The position numbers were made by a program, and so were the translations under genes. Positions 35,556 to 44,721 of a DNA stretch of 64,000 nt are shown piece by piece. Position 1 is the stretch's first letter; the number at the start of each line of letters is the position of its first letter. Source of the DNA: Rhodococcus sovatensis. Lineage in GTDB: Bacteria > Actinomycetota > Actinomycetes > Mycobacteriales > Mycobacteriaceae. The stretch lies in NCBI RefSeq assembly GCF_037327425.1, contig NZ_CP147846.1:2542001-2606000 (forward strand), in the 5' to 3' direction. Below the pieces are notes generated by a model. That model had not been told where the DNA came from. It did no database searches and saw only the letters and a program-made list of their open reading frames with translations.

Positions 35556-37088
35556 ATGAGGATGGTGGTGGCGCCCACGGATGCGTCGACATTCCTCTTC
35601 CCCACCACCGAGGACGGGGATCCCTCCGGGCCGACCATCGAGTGCTCGGATCTTGCAGAGACGGTCGCTCGGATCGAACGGACCGCTCGGCCCAGATGGG
35701 TGTGGGAAAGCACCGCTCGCACATATTCAGGGCTCCTACGCGCGGGTGTCCGGGTCGCCAGATGCCACGACCTGTCGTTGGCCGAGGCCATCCTCCGAAT
35801 GCGCCGCGGTGAAACGTTCGTGCCAGGACAGACCACCGTCGACGATCGGCCGGGTTTGTTCGACGCCTATCAGCACCCGAGCTCGGACTCGGTCGTCGGC
35901 TGGCATCGCACTCAGCTGCAGACGATCGGCGATTCCGGCGACTTGCGACTTTTGACAGCCGCCGAGTCCGCGGGCGGCCTCGCCGCCGCAGAGATGAGCT
36001 TCGACGGGCTCCCTTTCTCCACCGTCGCGCACGAGAACTATCTCGAGAACGCACTCGGCAAACGACCCACCGACGGCCACCTCCCCTCCGAATTGACGGC
36101 ACTGGAAGCCGCGATCGGCGACGCTTTCGGTCGACGCGTGAATCCGAGCTCACCGGCGGAAGTCGTCTCTGCGTTCGCCCGAGCAGGCTTCGAACTGACA
36201 TCGACGCGGGCACACATGCTGCGCGATATCGAACATCCCGCCGTTCCACTCCTCCTCCGCCACCGAGACCTGTCGAAGCTGTTCAGCACCAACGGCTGGG
36301 CATGGGCCGACACCTGGGTGAGCGGAAACAGATTCCGCCCGGTGTACGTACCGGGCGGTGTGGTGTCCGGCCGGTGGGCCAGCCGCGGAGGTGGAGCCCT
36401 GCAGATTCCGAAACCGTTGCGCAGTAGCGTCATCGCAGACCCGGGCCACCAGCTCGTGATTGCCGACGCCGGTCAGCTGGAACCACGAATCCTGGCCGCG
36501 ATGTCGCGAGACCGAAGGATGATGGAAGCTGCGGGATCCGACGATCTCTATGCACCCGTGGCGGCGGCCGCGTTCGATGGGGACCGAGCGAAGGCAAAGG
36601 TAGCTGTGCTGGGAGTGCTGTACGGGGCTACCGCAGGTGAGGCGCGTTCGCTGCTGGTTCTACTGCGCCGGCGATTTCCCGACGCAGTCGACTTCGTGGA
36701 GAAGGCGGCGCGGGCCGGCGAGCGCGGCGAGGTGGTTCGATCGCTGCTCGGCCGCGCCTGCCCGCCTCCAGATGACGAGTGGTGGTCGCACGGCGACGCG
36801 CATGCCCGTGGACGCTTCACTCGGAACTTCGTCGTCCAGGCAACTGCCTCCGAATGGGCACTGTGTCTGCTGGCGGACCTGCGCCGTCGGTTGACCGAGA
36901 ACACCGGCTCCGGCGAACTGGTGTTCTTCCAACACGATGAGGTCGTCGTCCACAGCCGCGAGCCCGACACGGCGGCCCGCCTCGTCACCGAGGCGGCCGA
37001 GACCGCGACTCGACTGTTGTTCGGCGACACCGACGTTCGATTTCCCATGGATGTCGCGATCCGAGAGTGTTACGCCGAACCGGATTGA
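35556..37088 (+). CDS. Atypical family A DNA polymerase (PolA-like, no 5' nuclease)
   Basis: This 510-residue protein has a PolA-type polymerase domain in its C-terminal half but no 5' nuclease domain. Motif A is IADAGQLEPRILA (metal Asp and steric-gate Glu retained, but AGQ instead of YSQ). Motif B is RAKAKVAVLGVLYG (Arg754, Lys758 and Tyr766 equivalents kept, Phe762 equivalent replaced by Leu). Motif C is QHDEVVV. The N-terminal half resembles a degraded 3'-5' exonuclease; I see no DxE pair. Actinobacterial homologs carry the label 3'-5' exonuclease/DNA polymerase; role unknown. The start ATG 35556 or 35562 is uncertain. It overlaps the convergent yihY gene by 19 bp. Confidence 0.78.
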   Translation: MRMVVAPTDASTFLFPTTEDGDPSGPTIECSDLAETVARIERTARPRWVWESTARTYSGLLRAGVRVARCHDLSLAEAILRMRRGETFVPGQTTVDDRPGLFDAYQHPSSDSVVGWHRTQLQTIGDSGDLRLLTAAESAGGLAAAEMSFDGLPFSTVAHENYLENALGKRPTDGHLPSELTALEAAIGDAFGRRVNPSSPAEVVSAFARAGFELTSTRAHMLRDIEHPAVPLLLRHRDLSKLFSTNGWAWADTWVSGNRFRPVYVPGGVVSGRWASRGGGALQIPKPLRSSVIADPGHQLVIADAGQLEPRILAAMSRDRRMMEAAGSDDLYAPVAAAAFDGDRAKAKVAVLGVLYGATAGEARSLLVLLRRRFPDAVDFVEKAARAGERGEVVRSLLGRACPPPDDEWWSHGDAHARGRFTRNFVVQATASEWALCLLADLRRRLTENTGSGELVFFQHDEVVVHSREPDTAARLVTEAAETATRLLFGDTDVRFPMDVAIRECYAEPD

Positions 37089-38083
37089 TCGTCGCCTCGG
37101 GGACCGTCGAAGGTCACGTCGATCTCTTCGAATCCTTTGCTCCGCTGCGCTTCGGCCTGCCCTGTATAGGTCAGCCTGTCCCCCTCGGTCAGCTGAACGT
37201 CGTCGGTGAACGGCGTCAGGAGGGCACGCGGATACAACTTGTCGACGCGCACCACGTTGATCTCGACCGCGAGCACGACGAAGACGGCTGCGATGTACAT
37301 GAATGCAAGCAGGCCGAGGACGACGGCGAACACCCCGTTGGTGATCGACGCCCGCGAGACGACGTACTTGATGTAGACGCCACCGAATGTCTGCAACAGC
37401 TGCCAGATGACCCCGGCGACGATCGCACCGGGGAGCACGTCGGCTATCGAGAGCGCTCGCGCGGTGGCGAGGCGGAACGCGACAGTGAAGACGAGGACGT
37501 TCAAGACAACCACGGCAACCAGAACCACAGCGCCACTGACGGCCCCGAAATATCCGGCGGAACTCGCGACATTCACAGCCGTGATCGCAAGTACCGCAAC
37601 ACCGACGGTACTGAGCAGAGCCAATCCCCGAACACGCGCGAAGATCGGGTCGGGACGAAGATTCTTGGGAACTGCCCACGCAGTATTCATCGCGTTCTGC
37701 ACGGCCACCGCGACCCCGAGTCCACCGTAGAGCGAACCGAGGACACCGACGACCAATCCGATTGTCCCACCACCGATCTTGTCCGGCTCACCCATATCGG
37801 CGCCGATGATCGGAATCTGACTCAGTGCAGAGTCGAGGATTTGCTCCTGCAACTCGGGGTTGCCGGCAAGCACGATTCCAAGAATGGTCGACGCGAGCAG
37901 CAGCAAGGGAAAGAGTGAGACGAACGCGTAGTACGCGATCAGGGCCGCAAGATATCCACCTTGGTCATCGACGAACTTGTAGATCACCGCCAGCGGAAAC
38001 CCGAGGGCCGGATGCTTGCGTTGCATCCGATCCAACCGGCCGGCCGCACTCAAGGGATCACGACGCCTGGCCGACCGTGGCAC
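37070..38083 (-). CDS. YihY/BrkB family membrane protein
   Basis: This 337-residue integral membrane protein has about six hydrophobic segments and the YihY/virulence-factor BrkB pattern: GGYLAALIAYYAFVSLFPLL near the N-terminus and later GVFAVVLGLLAFMYIAAVFV. It is often misnamed ribonuclease BN. Function is unknown. The ATG at 38083 overlaps gltX by 26 bp; an in-frame ATG at 38026 would remove the overlap. Its 3' end overlaps the convergent polymerase gene. Confidence 0.85.
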   Translation of the reverse strand: MPRSARRRDPLSAAGRLDRMQRKHPALGFPLAVIYKFVDDQGGYLAALIAYYAFVSLFPLLLLASTILGIVLAGNPELQEQILDSALSQIPIIGADMGEPDKIGGGTIGLVVGVLGSLYGGLGVAVAVQNAMNTAWAVPKNLRPDPIFARVRGLALLSTVGVAVLAITAVNVASSAGYFGAVSGAVVLVAVVVLNVLVFTVAFRLATARALSIADVLPGAIVAGVIWQLLQTFGGVYIKYVVSRASITNGVFAVVLGLLAFMYIAAVFVVLAVEINVVRVDKLYPRALLTPFTDDVQLTEGDRLTYTGQAEAQRSKGFEEIDVTFDGPRGDDQSGSA

Positions 38084-39539
38084 GCGCAGCGGCGAGTCGC
38101 CTCAACGTCGTATCTCGTCCGAGCAACTCCATCGACTCGTAGAGCGGAGGACTGATGTGCGATCCGGTCACCGCAACCCGCACGGGAGCGAACGCCTTAC
38201 GAGGTTTGAGTTCCAGGCCGTCGATCAGGGCCACTTTCAATGACTCTTCCAGCGCTGCGGTTCGCCACTCGGGTACCGCCTCGAGCGCAGCGATCGTCGC
38301 GTCGAGCACCGGACCCGCATCGGTACCGAGGTTCTTTGCAGCTGCAGCCGGATCGATCGCGAATTCGCCATCGGCAACGTAGAGGAATTTCAGCAGTGCC
38401 CACGCATCGGACAGCACGACGATGCGCGTCTGAACCAGATCGGCCGCGACGGCGAACTGCGCGTCGTCGATCTCGGCGGGCAAGTGGCCTTGTCCGGTCA
38501 GGAACGCGCGGAGTCGAGCAGCGAAGTCGGCCGGTTCGAGAAGTCTGATGTGCTCGGCATTGATCGCGTCGGCCTTCTTCTGGTCGAATCTCGCGGGATT
38601 CGAATTGACCTTCGAGATGTCGAACGCGGCGACCATCTCGTCGAGAGAGAAGACGTCGTGATCGTCCGAGATACCCCATCCGAGAAGGGCGAGGTAGTTG
38701 AGAAGACCCTCGGGAACGAAACCACGGTCGCGGTGGATGAACAGATTCGATTTGGGATCCCGCTTGGAGAGCTTCTTGTTCCCCTGCCCCATCACGAAAG
38801 GCAGATGTCCGAACTGCGGCGTGAAGCGTGCGACACCGATCCGCTCGAGCGCTGCGTACAACGCCAGCTGACGCGGAGTCGACGACAGCAGGTCCTCACC
38901 GCGAAGGACGTGGGTGATCTTCATCAGCGCGTCGTCCACGGGATTGACCAAGGTATACAGGGGAATTCCGTTTCCGCGCGTGAGCGCGAAGTCAGGGACC
39001 GTCCCGGCTTTGAAGGTGGTCTCACCGCGCACGAGATCGTCCCAGGAGAGGTCGTGGTCCGGCATCCGAAGGCGCACAACGGCTTTCCGGCCGCCCGCCA
39101 GAAACGCCGACTTCTGGTCCTCGGTCAGATCCCGATCGTAGTTGTCGTAACCCAGCTTCGGGTCGCGGCCCGCAGCGAGGTGCCTGGCCTCGACCTCCTC
39201 CGGAGTCGAGAAAGATTCGTACGCCTCCCCCGCGTCGAGCAATTTCTGCACCACCTCGAGATGCTGATCGCGACGGAGCGACTGACGGTACGGCTCGTAG
39301 GGTCCACCGACCTCGGGGCCTTCGTCCCAGGACAATCCGAGCCACCGCAACGCGTCGAGGATTGCCGCGTACGACTCCTCCGAATCGCGCGCAGCGTCGG
39401 TGTCCTCGATGCGGAAGACGAAGGCTCCGCCATGGTGTCGGGCGAACGCCCAATTGAACAGTGCGGTGCGGATCAATCCGACGTGCGGCGTCCCGGTCGG
39501 CGACGGGCAGAATCGAACACGTACTTCGGTGGAGGTCAT
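38058..39539 (-). CDS. gltX: Glutamyl-tRNA synthetase
   Basis: GltX charges tRNA-Glu. The 493-residue class I enzyme has the HIGH-type motif SPTGTPHVGLIRTAL and the KMSKS-type loop KLSKRDPKS. In actinomycetes it also mis-charges tRNA-Gln, corrected by GatCAB, and gatA and gatB are in this window. It is close to tRNA-Glu(CTC) and tRNA-Gln(CTG), about 3 kb away. Confidence 0.97.
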   Translation of the reverse strand: MTSTEVRVRFCPSPTGTPHVGLIRTALFNWAFARHHGGAFVFRIEDTDAARDSEESYAAILDALRWLGLSWDEGPEVGGPYEPYRQSLRRDQHLEVVQKLLDAGEAYESFSTPEEVEARHLAAGRDPKLGYDNYDRDLTEDQKSAFLAGGRKAVVRLRMPDHDLSWDDLVRGETTFKAGTVPDFALTRGNGIPLYTLVNPVDDALMKITHVLRGEDLLSSTPRQLALYAALERIGVARFTPQFGHLPFVMGQGNKKLSKRDPKSNLFIHRDRGFVPEGLLNYLALLGWGISDDHDVFSLDEMVAAFDISKVNSNPARFDQKKADAINAEHIRLLEPADFAARLRAFLTGQGHLPAEIDDAQFAVAADLVQTRIVVLSDAWALLKFLYVADGEFAIDPAAAAKNLGTDAGPVLDATIAALEAVPEWRTAALEESLKVALIDGLELKPRKAFAPVRVAVTGSHISPPLYESMELLGRDTTLRRLAAARATVGQAS

Positions 39540-39572
39540 AGCTCGCTCACGTTCGAGGGGATGAATTGTTCT

Positions 39573-40346
39573 CTAGCTTTTCGCAGCAACAGGATTGGTC
39601 AAGGTACCGATGCCCTCGACGGTGATCGACACCGTCTGCCCTGCAGTGATCGGCCCGACTCCCTCGGGCGTTCCGGTGAGGATCACGTCGCCCGGCAGCA
39701 AAGTCATCACAGTAGAGATCCACTCGATGATCTCGGGGATGTCGTGCAGAAGCAGAGACGTTCGGCTGCGCTGCACGACCGCACCGTCGACCGCGGTCTT
39801 TATCTCGACGTCAGAGGCGTCGAGCTTGGTTTCGATCCAGGGCCCGAGCGGGCAGAACGTATCGTGTCCTTTCGCCCTGGTCCACTGACCATCCTGACGC
39901 TGATGATCACGCGCGGAGACGTCGTTCGCGATCGTGTAGCCGAGTACCACGTCGAGAGCCTTGGCTGCCGGCACGTCCTTGCAGGGACGACCGATGACGA
40001 CTGCGAGTTCTCCCTCGTAGTGCACTTCGGCGGAGGTAGGCGGCAGCACGATCGGGGCACCGGGACCGACGATGGAGGTGTTGGGCTTGATGAAGATGAC
40101 CGGATCCTTCGGCGCCTCTCCACCCATCTCCGCGGCGTGAGCCGCGTAGTTCTTTCCGATGGCGATGATCTTGCTGGCGAGAATCGGAGCGAGCAGGCGC
40201 ACGTCGGCGAGAGGCCAGGATCGACCGGTGAAGGTCGGTGTGCCGAAAGGATGTTCGGCGATCTCCCGGGCAGTCTGCTGCTCACCTTCTCCCTCGATAC
40301 TCACGAACGCCACACCATCAGAACTTGCAATTCGACCGAGACGCAT
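39573..40346 (-). CDS. Fumarylacetoacetate hydrolase-family protein
   Basis: This 257-residue FAH-family protein probably hydrolyses or decarboxylates a 2-oxo-acid substrate with a metal ion. Key segments are IGKNYAAHAAEMG, FIKPNTSIVGPG, VHYEGELAVVIG and GYTIANDVSARDHQ, giving the Glu/Glu/Asp metal triad, and LTGTPEGVGPI. The precise substrate is unknown. It precedes gltX on the same strand with a 33-bp gap, as Rv2993c-gltS in M. tuberculosis. Confidence 0.88.
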   Translation of the reverse strand: MRLGRIASSDGVAFVSIEGEGEQQTAREIAEHPFGTPTFTGRSWPLADVRLLAPILASKIIAIGKNYAAHAAEMGGEAPKDPVIFIKPNTSIVGPGAPIVLPPTSAEVHYEGELAVVIGRPCKDVPAAKALDVVLGYTIANDVSARDHQRQDGQWTRAKGHDTFCPLGPWIETKLDASDVEIKTAVDGAVVQRSRTSLLLHDIPEIIEWISTVMTLLPGDVILTGTPEGVGPITAGQTVSITVEGIGTLTNPVAAKS

Positions 40347-40480
40347 GTCGAAAGTCTATCGACCACTCCTTCACGCGTCGGCACGCCCGTCCGAAAGCCC
40401 CGCCTCGACCGGTGTACAGTCCAGTCATTGTTTCACAATGCAGGATGTAGTGACCATATAGTGAGATCGAAGGATGAAGC

Positions 40481-41677
40481 GTGACCACGACGGACAATCA
40501 TCAGCGAACACACACGTCGCGAAAATGGTTCATGCTGGCACTGGGCATGCTCGCGCAGACGGCAGGTGCCGTCTTCATCAACGGCGCAGCATTCCTCATA
40601 CCCGCGCTGCACGACGACCGTGGACTCAGCCTCGCCAGCGCAGGCCTACTCGTCGCGATGCCGACAGTCGGAATAATGCTGACTCTCATCGCATGGGGGG
40701 CGCTCGTCGATCGCATCGGCGAACGGCTGGTGTTGGCCATCGGACTCGGACTCACCGCGCTCTTCAGCCTCGCGGCCGTATTCACGACCTCGTTCGTGCT
40801 TCTCGGCCTCTGTCTCCTCGCGGGCGGCATGGCGGCCGCAAGCGCGAACAGCGCGTCGGGTCGAGTGGTCGTCGGCTGGTTTCCGCCGGAACGACGGGGC
40901 CTCGCAATGGGTATCCGCCAGATGTCGGTACCGCTCGGCGTCGCCATTGCCGCCCTGACGATCCCTTCCATCGCCCGCGATCACGGTGTCTCCGCAGCCC
41001 TCCTCGTCCCGGCGATCATCTGCCTCACCGGTGGTCTGCTGTGCCTGGGCGTCGTCGATCCCCCACGACCGAACCGTGCAGCAGCTGCAGAGAAGGGTCT
41101 GCTCGCGAACCCCTACCGGGCGAGCAGTCAATTGTGGCGAATCCACTCGACGTCGATCCTGCTCGTCGTTCCCCAGTACGTCGTCTGGACCTACGCTCTG
41201 GTGTGGCTGATGTCCGATCGTGAATGGTCGGCCGCATCGGCAGGCATTCTCGTGACCGTCACGCAGATCCTCGGAGCCCTCGGCCGGATGGGAGTCGGGG
41301 CACTGTCCGACCGGGTCGCGAGCCGGATGCGGCCTCTGCGATGGGTCGCAGTCAGCGCGGTAGTCAGCATGCTCGGCCTCGCTCTGACGGACTGGCTCGA
41401 TTCACCGCTCTCGGTCGCGCTACTGGTAATCGCGTCGATCGTCACCGTTGCACCGAACGGCCTCGCGTTCACAGCTGTCGCCGAATACTCGGGCCCGTAT
41501 TGGAGCGGTCGGGCCCTCGGCGTGCAGAACACGGGGCAGTACATCGCCGCGTCCTTTGTTCCCCCCGCCTTCGGCGCCCTCGCAGCCGTCAGCTTCCCCT
41601 TGGCATTCCTGGTATCAGCAGTCTTTCCTGCCTTGTCCGTACCTGTGATCCCCGACGACCACGAGCCGACCGAGTAG
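40481..41677 (+). CDS. MFS transporter
   Basis: This 398-residue major facilitator has about 12 hydrophobic segments. The MFS loop motif between helices 2 and 3 appears as GALVDRIGERLVL, and the corresponding central loop as GALSDRVASRMRPL. The Rv2994 position and style suggest a small-molecule or nitrate/sugar-acid-type exporter, but no substrate can be assigned. The GTG at 40481 follows GAAGGATG. It is divergent from the FAH gene. A cluster of hairpin repeats follows the stop. Confidence 0.85.
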   Translation: MTTTDNHQRTHTSRKWFMLALGMLAQTAGAVFINGAAFLIPALHDDRGLSLASAGLLVAMPTVGIMLTLIAWGALVDRIGERLVLAIGLGLTALFSLAAVFTTSFVLLGLCLLAGGMAAASANSASGRVVVGWFPPERRGLAMGIRQMSVPLGVAIAALTIPSIARDHGVSAALLVPAIICLTGGLLCLGVVDPPRPNRAAAAEKGLLANPYRASSQLWRIHSTSILLVVPQYVVWTYALVWLMSDREWSAASAGILVTVTQILGALGRMGVGALSDRVASRMRPLRWVAVSAVVSMLGLALTDWLDSPLSVALLVIASIVTVAPNGLAFTAVAEYSGPYWSGRALGVQNTGQYIAASFVPPAFGALAAVSFPLAFLVSAVFPALSVPVIPDDHEPTE

Positions 41678-41710
41678 GGCCGCCGTTCTGGGCGGTCCCG
41701 TTCCCCTCCG

Positions 41711-41856
41711 GGTGACCGAATGTCTGTTTCGGTCACCCGAGGCGGGACCGAATGTCTGTTTCGGTCACCCGAGGTGAACGAAAGTCTGTCTGAGTCACTC
41801 TGAGTGTACGAGTGTCTCATTCGGTCACCTGGGCGAGACCGAATGAGACATTCGGT
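41711..41856. repeat. Cluster of five approx. 31-bp hairpin repeat units
   Basis: Units built on GACCGAATGTCTGTTTCGGTC recur at about 41714, 41746, 41776, 41806 and 41837 with spacings 30-32 bp. The first is a perfect 10-bp stem with a 7-base loop (41711-41737), the second a 7-bp stem, the third and fourth degenerate, the last an 8-bp stem ACCGAATG/CATTCGGT with an AGA loop. They fill the convergent gap between the MFS gene and leuB. No open frame with coding character was seen. Confidence 0.88.
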
Positions 41857-41875
41857 GCGAAAAAGTGAGCCCTCG

Positions 41876-42886
41876 CTACAACTGACCGGCGATCCGGTCG
41901 CCGACCTCCGAGGTGCTCGCGGATGCGGCCCCGCGCGAGGCCAGGTCTGCGGCGACGGCTGCTTCGACGCGCTCGGCGTTCGCATGATCGCCGAGGTGAG
42001 CGAGGAGCAACGAGACCGACAGGATTGCAGCCGTCGGGTCGGCCTTGCCCTGACCCGCGATGTCGGGCGCACTGCCGTGGACGGGCTCGAACATGGACGG
42101 ATTTGTCCCCGTCGCATCGATGTTTCCGCTGGCTGCGAGCCCGATTCCACCGCTGACGGCAGCCGATAGGTCGGTCACGATGTCGCCGAACAGGTTGTCG
42201 GTGACAATGACGTCGAAGCGTCCCGGATCGGTGACGAGGTGGATCATCGCAGCGTCGATGTGCTGGTAGGCGACCTCGACGTCGGGGAATTCGGTCGACA
42301 CCGCCTCGACGGTGCGTGCCCACAGGCTTCCGGCGAAGGCCAGCACGTTGGTCTTGTGTAGCAACGTGAGGTGCTTCCGACGTCCGAGCGCCCGGGCGAA
42401 CCCGTCACGAACGACGCGTTCGACGCCGTAGCGCGTGTTGACACTGACCTCGGTGGCGACCTCGTGCGGGGTATTCACCCGCAACGCACCGCCGTTGCCC
42501 GTGTACGGGCCCTCGGTTCCTTCGCGGACCACGACGACGTCGATCGCCTTGTTGCCGTCGAGCGGACCGACCACGCCCGGATACAGCTTCGCCGGCCGCA
42601 GATTGATGTGATGGTCGAGCTCGAAACGGGCCCGCAAGAGCAGACCACGTTCGAGCACGCCGCTGGGTACCGAGGGATCGCCGATTGCTCCCAAGAGGAT
42701 TGCGTCGTGACCGCGAAGTTCGTCGAGCACTGAATTAGGGAGAAGCTCGCCGGTCGCGTTGTAGCGCCGAGCGCCGAGGTCGTACTCGGTTTTCGAAGTA
42801 CCGGATACTACGACGTCGAGCACCTTCAGCGCTTGTTCGACAACTTCGGGACCTATTCCATCTCCGGCGATGACGGCAAGCTTCAT
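41876..42886 (-). CDS. leuB: 3-isopropylmalate dehydrogenase
   Basis: LeuB oxidises and decarboxylates 3-isopropylmalate in leucine synthesis. The 336-residue protein starts MKLAVIAGDGIGPEVV, the family start, at the ATG at 42886; the eight codons before it in the open frame are not used. It has LLHKTNVLAFAGSLWAR and VTDNLFGDIVTDL. It lies 51 bp after serA on the same strand, in the order serA-leuB seen in mycobacteria. Confidence 0.96.
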   Translation of the reverse strand: MKLAVIAGDGIGPEVVEQALKVLDVVVSGTSKTEYDLGARRYNATGELLPNSVLDELRGHDAILLGAIGDPSVPSGVLERGLLLRARFELDHHINLRPAKLYPGVVGPLDGNKAIDVVVVREGTEGPYTGNGGALRVNTPHEVATEVSVNTRYGVERVVRDGFARALGRRKHLTLLHKTNVLAFAGSLWARTVEAVSTEFPDVEVAYQHIDAAMIHLVTDPGRFDVIVTDNLFGDIVTDLSAAVSGGIGLAASGNIDATGTNPSMFEPVHGSAPDIAGQGKADPTAAILSVSLLLAHLGDHANAERVEAAVAADLASRGAASASTSEVGDRIAGQL

Positions 42887-42937
42887 TGACTCCTCGTTCT
42901 TTCGGGGCAATCGGGTAAGTGTCGGATCAGAAACAGC

Positions 42938-44533
42938 TCAGGAGAGGTCGACGAGTTCGATCGTCGATGCGCCCACTGCGCTGGCGATACTCGCTCGGAG
43001 CTCCGAGGTCACGTCCTTGTCGACGCGAAGCAGGATGGTCGCGCCATCGCCTTCCGAATCCTGGCTGAGTGCGGCAGCTTGGATGTCGATGCCTGCGTCG
43101 CCGAGCAACGTACCGATGCGGCCGAGGCTTCCCGGCTGGTCGGCGTAGTTGACGATGAGGTTCTTGCCTTCGGCTCGCAGATCGAAGTTGCGACCGTTGA
43201 TGTTGACGATCTTCTCCACCTGCGAGGTACCGGTGAGCGTTCCGGCGACGTTGAGGACGGTTCCGTCGCCGTAGACGGCTCGGATGTCGACGACGCTGCG
43301 GTGGTTCTCGCTCTCGGTCGCCTTGGTGACGTCGGCTGTGACGCCTCGTTCTTCGGCGAGCGACGGAGCGTTGACGAACGTGACCGAGTCCTCGATGACA
43401 GCGGAGAACAGCCCGCGCAGCGCCGAAAGCTTCAGGATCTCGACGTCCTCAGCCGCCAGTTCGCCGCGGACATCGACCGAAAGCGATGCGGGTAGCTCCT
43501 CGGACAGCGCACCGAGCAGCACGCCCTGCTTGCGGACGATTTCGAGCCATGGCGAAACCTCTTCGCCGACAGCGCCACCCTTGACATTGACGGCGTCGGG
43601 AACGAATTCACCTGCGAGAGCCAGCAGTACCGATTTGGCGACGTCGGTGCCTGCGCGATCCTGCGCCTCGGTGGTCGAGGCGCCGAGGTGCGGAGTCACC
43701 ACGACCTGCGGCAGCCCGAACAACGGACTGTCGGTGCAGGGCTCCGACGCGTAGACATCGATGCCTGCAGCGAAGACGTGGCCACTGGTGATGGCATCGG
43801 CGAGCGCCTGCTCGTCGACGAGTCCACCACGGGCAGCGTTGACGACGATGACGCCAGGCTTGGTCTTGGCGAGTGCTTCCTTGCCGATGATGCCCTTGGT
43901 CTCGGGTGTCTTCGGCAGGTGGACGGAGAACATGTCCGCACGGGTCAGCAATTCGTCGAGGGTGACGAGTTCGATGCCGAGCTGAGCTGCCCGGGCAGCG
44001 GAGACATACGGGTCGTACGCGATGATGTGGGTTTCGAAGGCTGCCAGCCGTTGTGCGAACAGCTGACCGATGCGGCCGAGTCCGACGACGCCGACTGTCT
44101 TGCCGAAGATTTCGACTCCGTTGAACTTGCTGCGCTTCCACTCGTGCTGACGCAACGTCGCGTCCGCCGCCGGAATCTGGCGAGCGGCAGCAAGAAGCAG
44201 CGTGACAGCATGCTCGGCTGCGGTGTGGATGTTGGACGTCGGAGCGTTGACGACGAGGACGCCGCGCTCGGTGGCAGCGAGCACGTCGACGTTGTCGAGG
44301 CCCACGCCTGCACGGGCGACGATCTTCAGGTTCGTTCCGGCCGAGAGCACTTCGGTGTCGACGGTGGTGGCGGATCGAACGAGGATCGCATCGGCCTCGG
44401 GGACCGCGGCGAGCAGTGCCGGGCGGTCCGGGCCGTCGACCCAACGAACCTCGACGCCGTCGCCGAGTGCCTCGACGGTGGACTGCGCAAGTTTGTCGGC
44501 GATCAGTACGACAGGACGGCCTGGCTGGCTCAC
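42938..44533 (-). CDS. serA: D-3-phosphoglycerate dehydrogenase (long form)
   Basis: SerA oxidises 3-phosphoglycerate, the first step of serine synthesis. The 531-residue long form has a substrate/NAD catalytic half (GKTVGVVGLGRIGQLFAQRL), an intervening domain (about 320-450) and a C-terminal ACT domain (NLIVNYADQPGSLGRIG, about 455-531) that senses serine in mycobacteria. The start is GTG at 44533. A hairpin in the 188-bp gap separates it from ilvC. Confidence 0.96.
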   Translation of the reverse strand: MSQPGRPVVLIADKLAQSTVEALGDGVEVRWVDGPDRPALLAAVPEADAILVRSATTVDTEVLSAGTNLKIVARAGVGLDNVDVLAATERGVLVVNAPTSNIHTAAEHAVTLLLAAARQIPAADATLRQHEWKRSKFNGVEIFGKTVGVVGLGRIGQLFAQRLAAFETHIIAYDPYVSAARAAQLGIELVTLDELLTRADMFSVHLPKTPETKGIIGKEALAKTKPGVIVVNAARGGLVDEQALADAITSGHVFAAGIDVYASEPCTDSPLFGLPQVVVTPHLGASTTEAQDRAGTDVAKSVLLALAGEFVPDAVNVKGGAVGEEVSPWLEIVRKQGVLLGALSEELPASLSVDVRGELAAEDVEILKLSALRGLFSAVIEDSVTFVNAPSLAEERGVTADVTKATESENHRSVVDIRAVYGDGTVLNVAGTLTGTSQVEKIVNINGRNFDLRAEGKNLIVNYADQPGSLGRIGTLLGDAGIDIQAAALSQDSEGDGATILLRVDKDVTSELRASIASAVGASTIELVDLS

Positions 44534-44664
44534 GTGAAAAACTCCCCTATGTCGGTTCGAAACTTTTGTCGGTCGAGCTGGGCTTTGTGTCTGCGGTGCG
44601 GGTCGAGTTTAGATGTCCGGCCGGATGGAACAGGTTCCCACCCTCGCGGGGGGGACGAGCGAGA

Positions 44665-44702
44665 GGCACCCGCACGCGTATCGAACACGCGCCACGGGTG
44701 CC
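44665..44702 (-). terminator. Hairpin terminator after ilvC
   Basis: An 8-bp stem GGCACCCG/CGGGTGCC with an inner CGCGT/ACGCG pairing forms a branched hairpin within about 20 bp past the ilvC stop. It isolates the ilvBNC operon from serA. There is no T-run. Confidence 0.65.
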
Positions 44703-44721
44703 CTCGGCGTGCAGCCGAAAG

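Noticed and set aside
38484..40484. A 666-codon plus-strand frame antisense to gltX and the FAH gene
   Set aside because: It spans two recognised genes on the other strand and encodes low-complexity Arg/Gly-rich sequence; typical GC-driven shadow.
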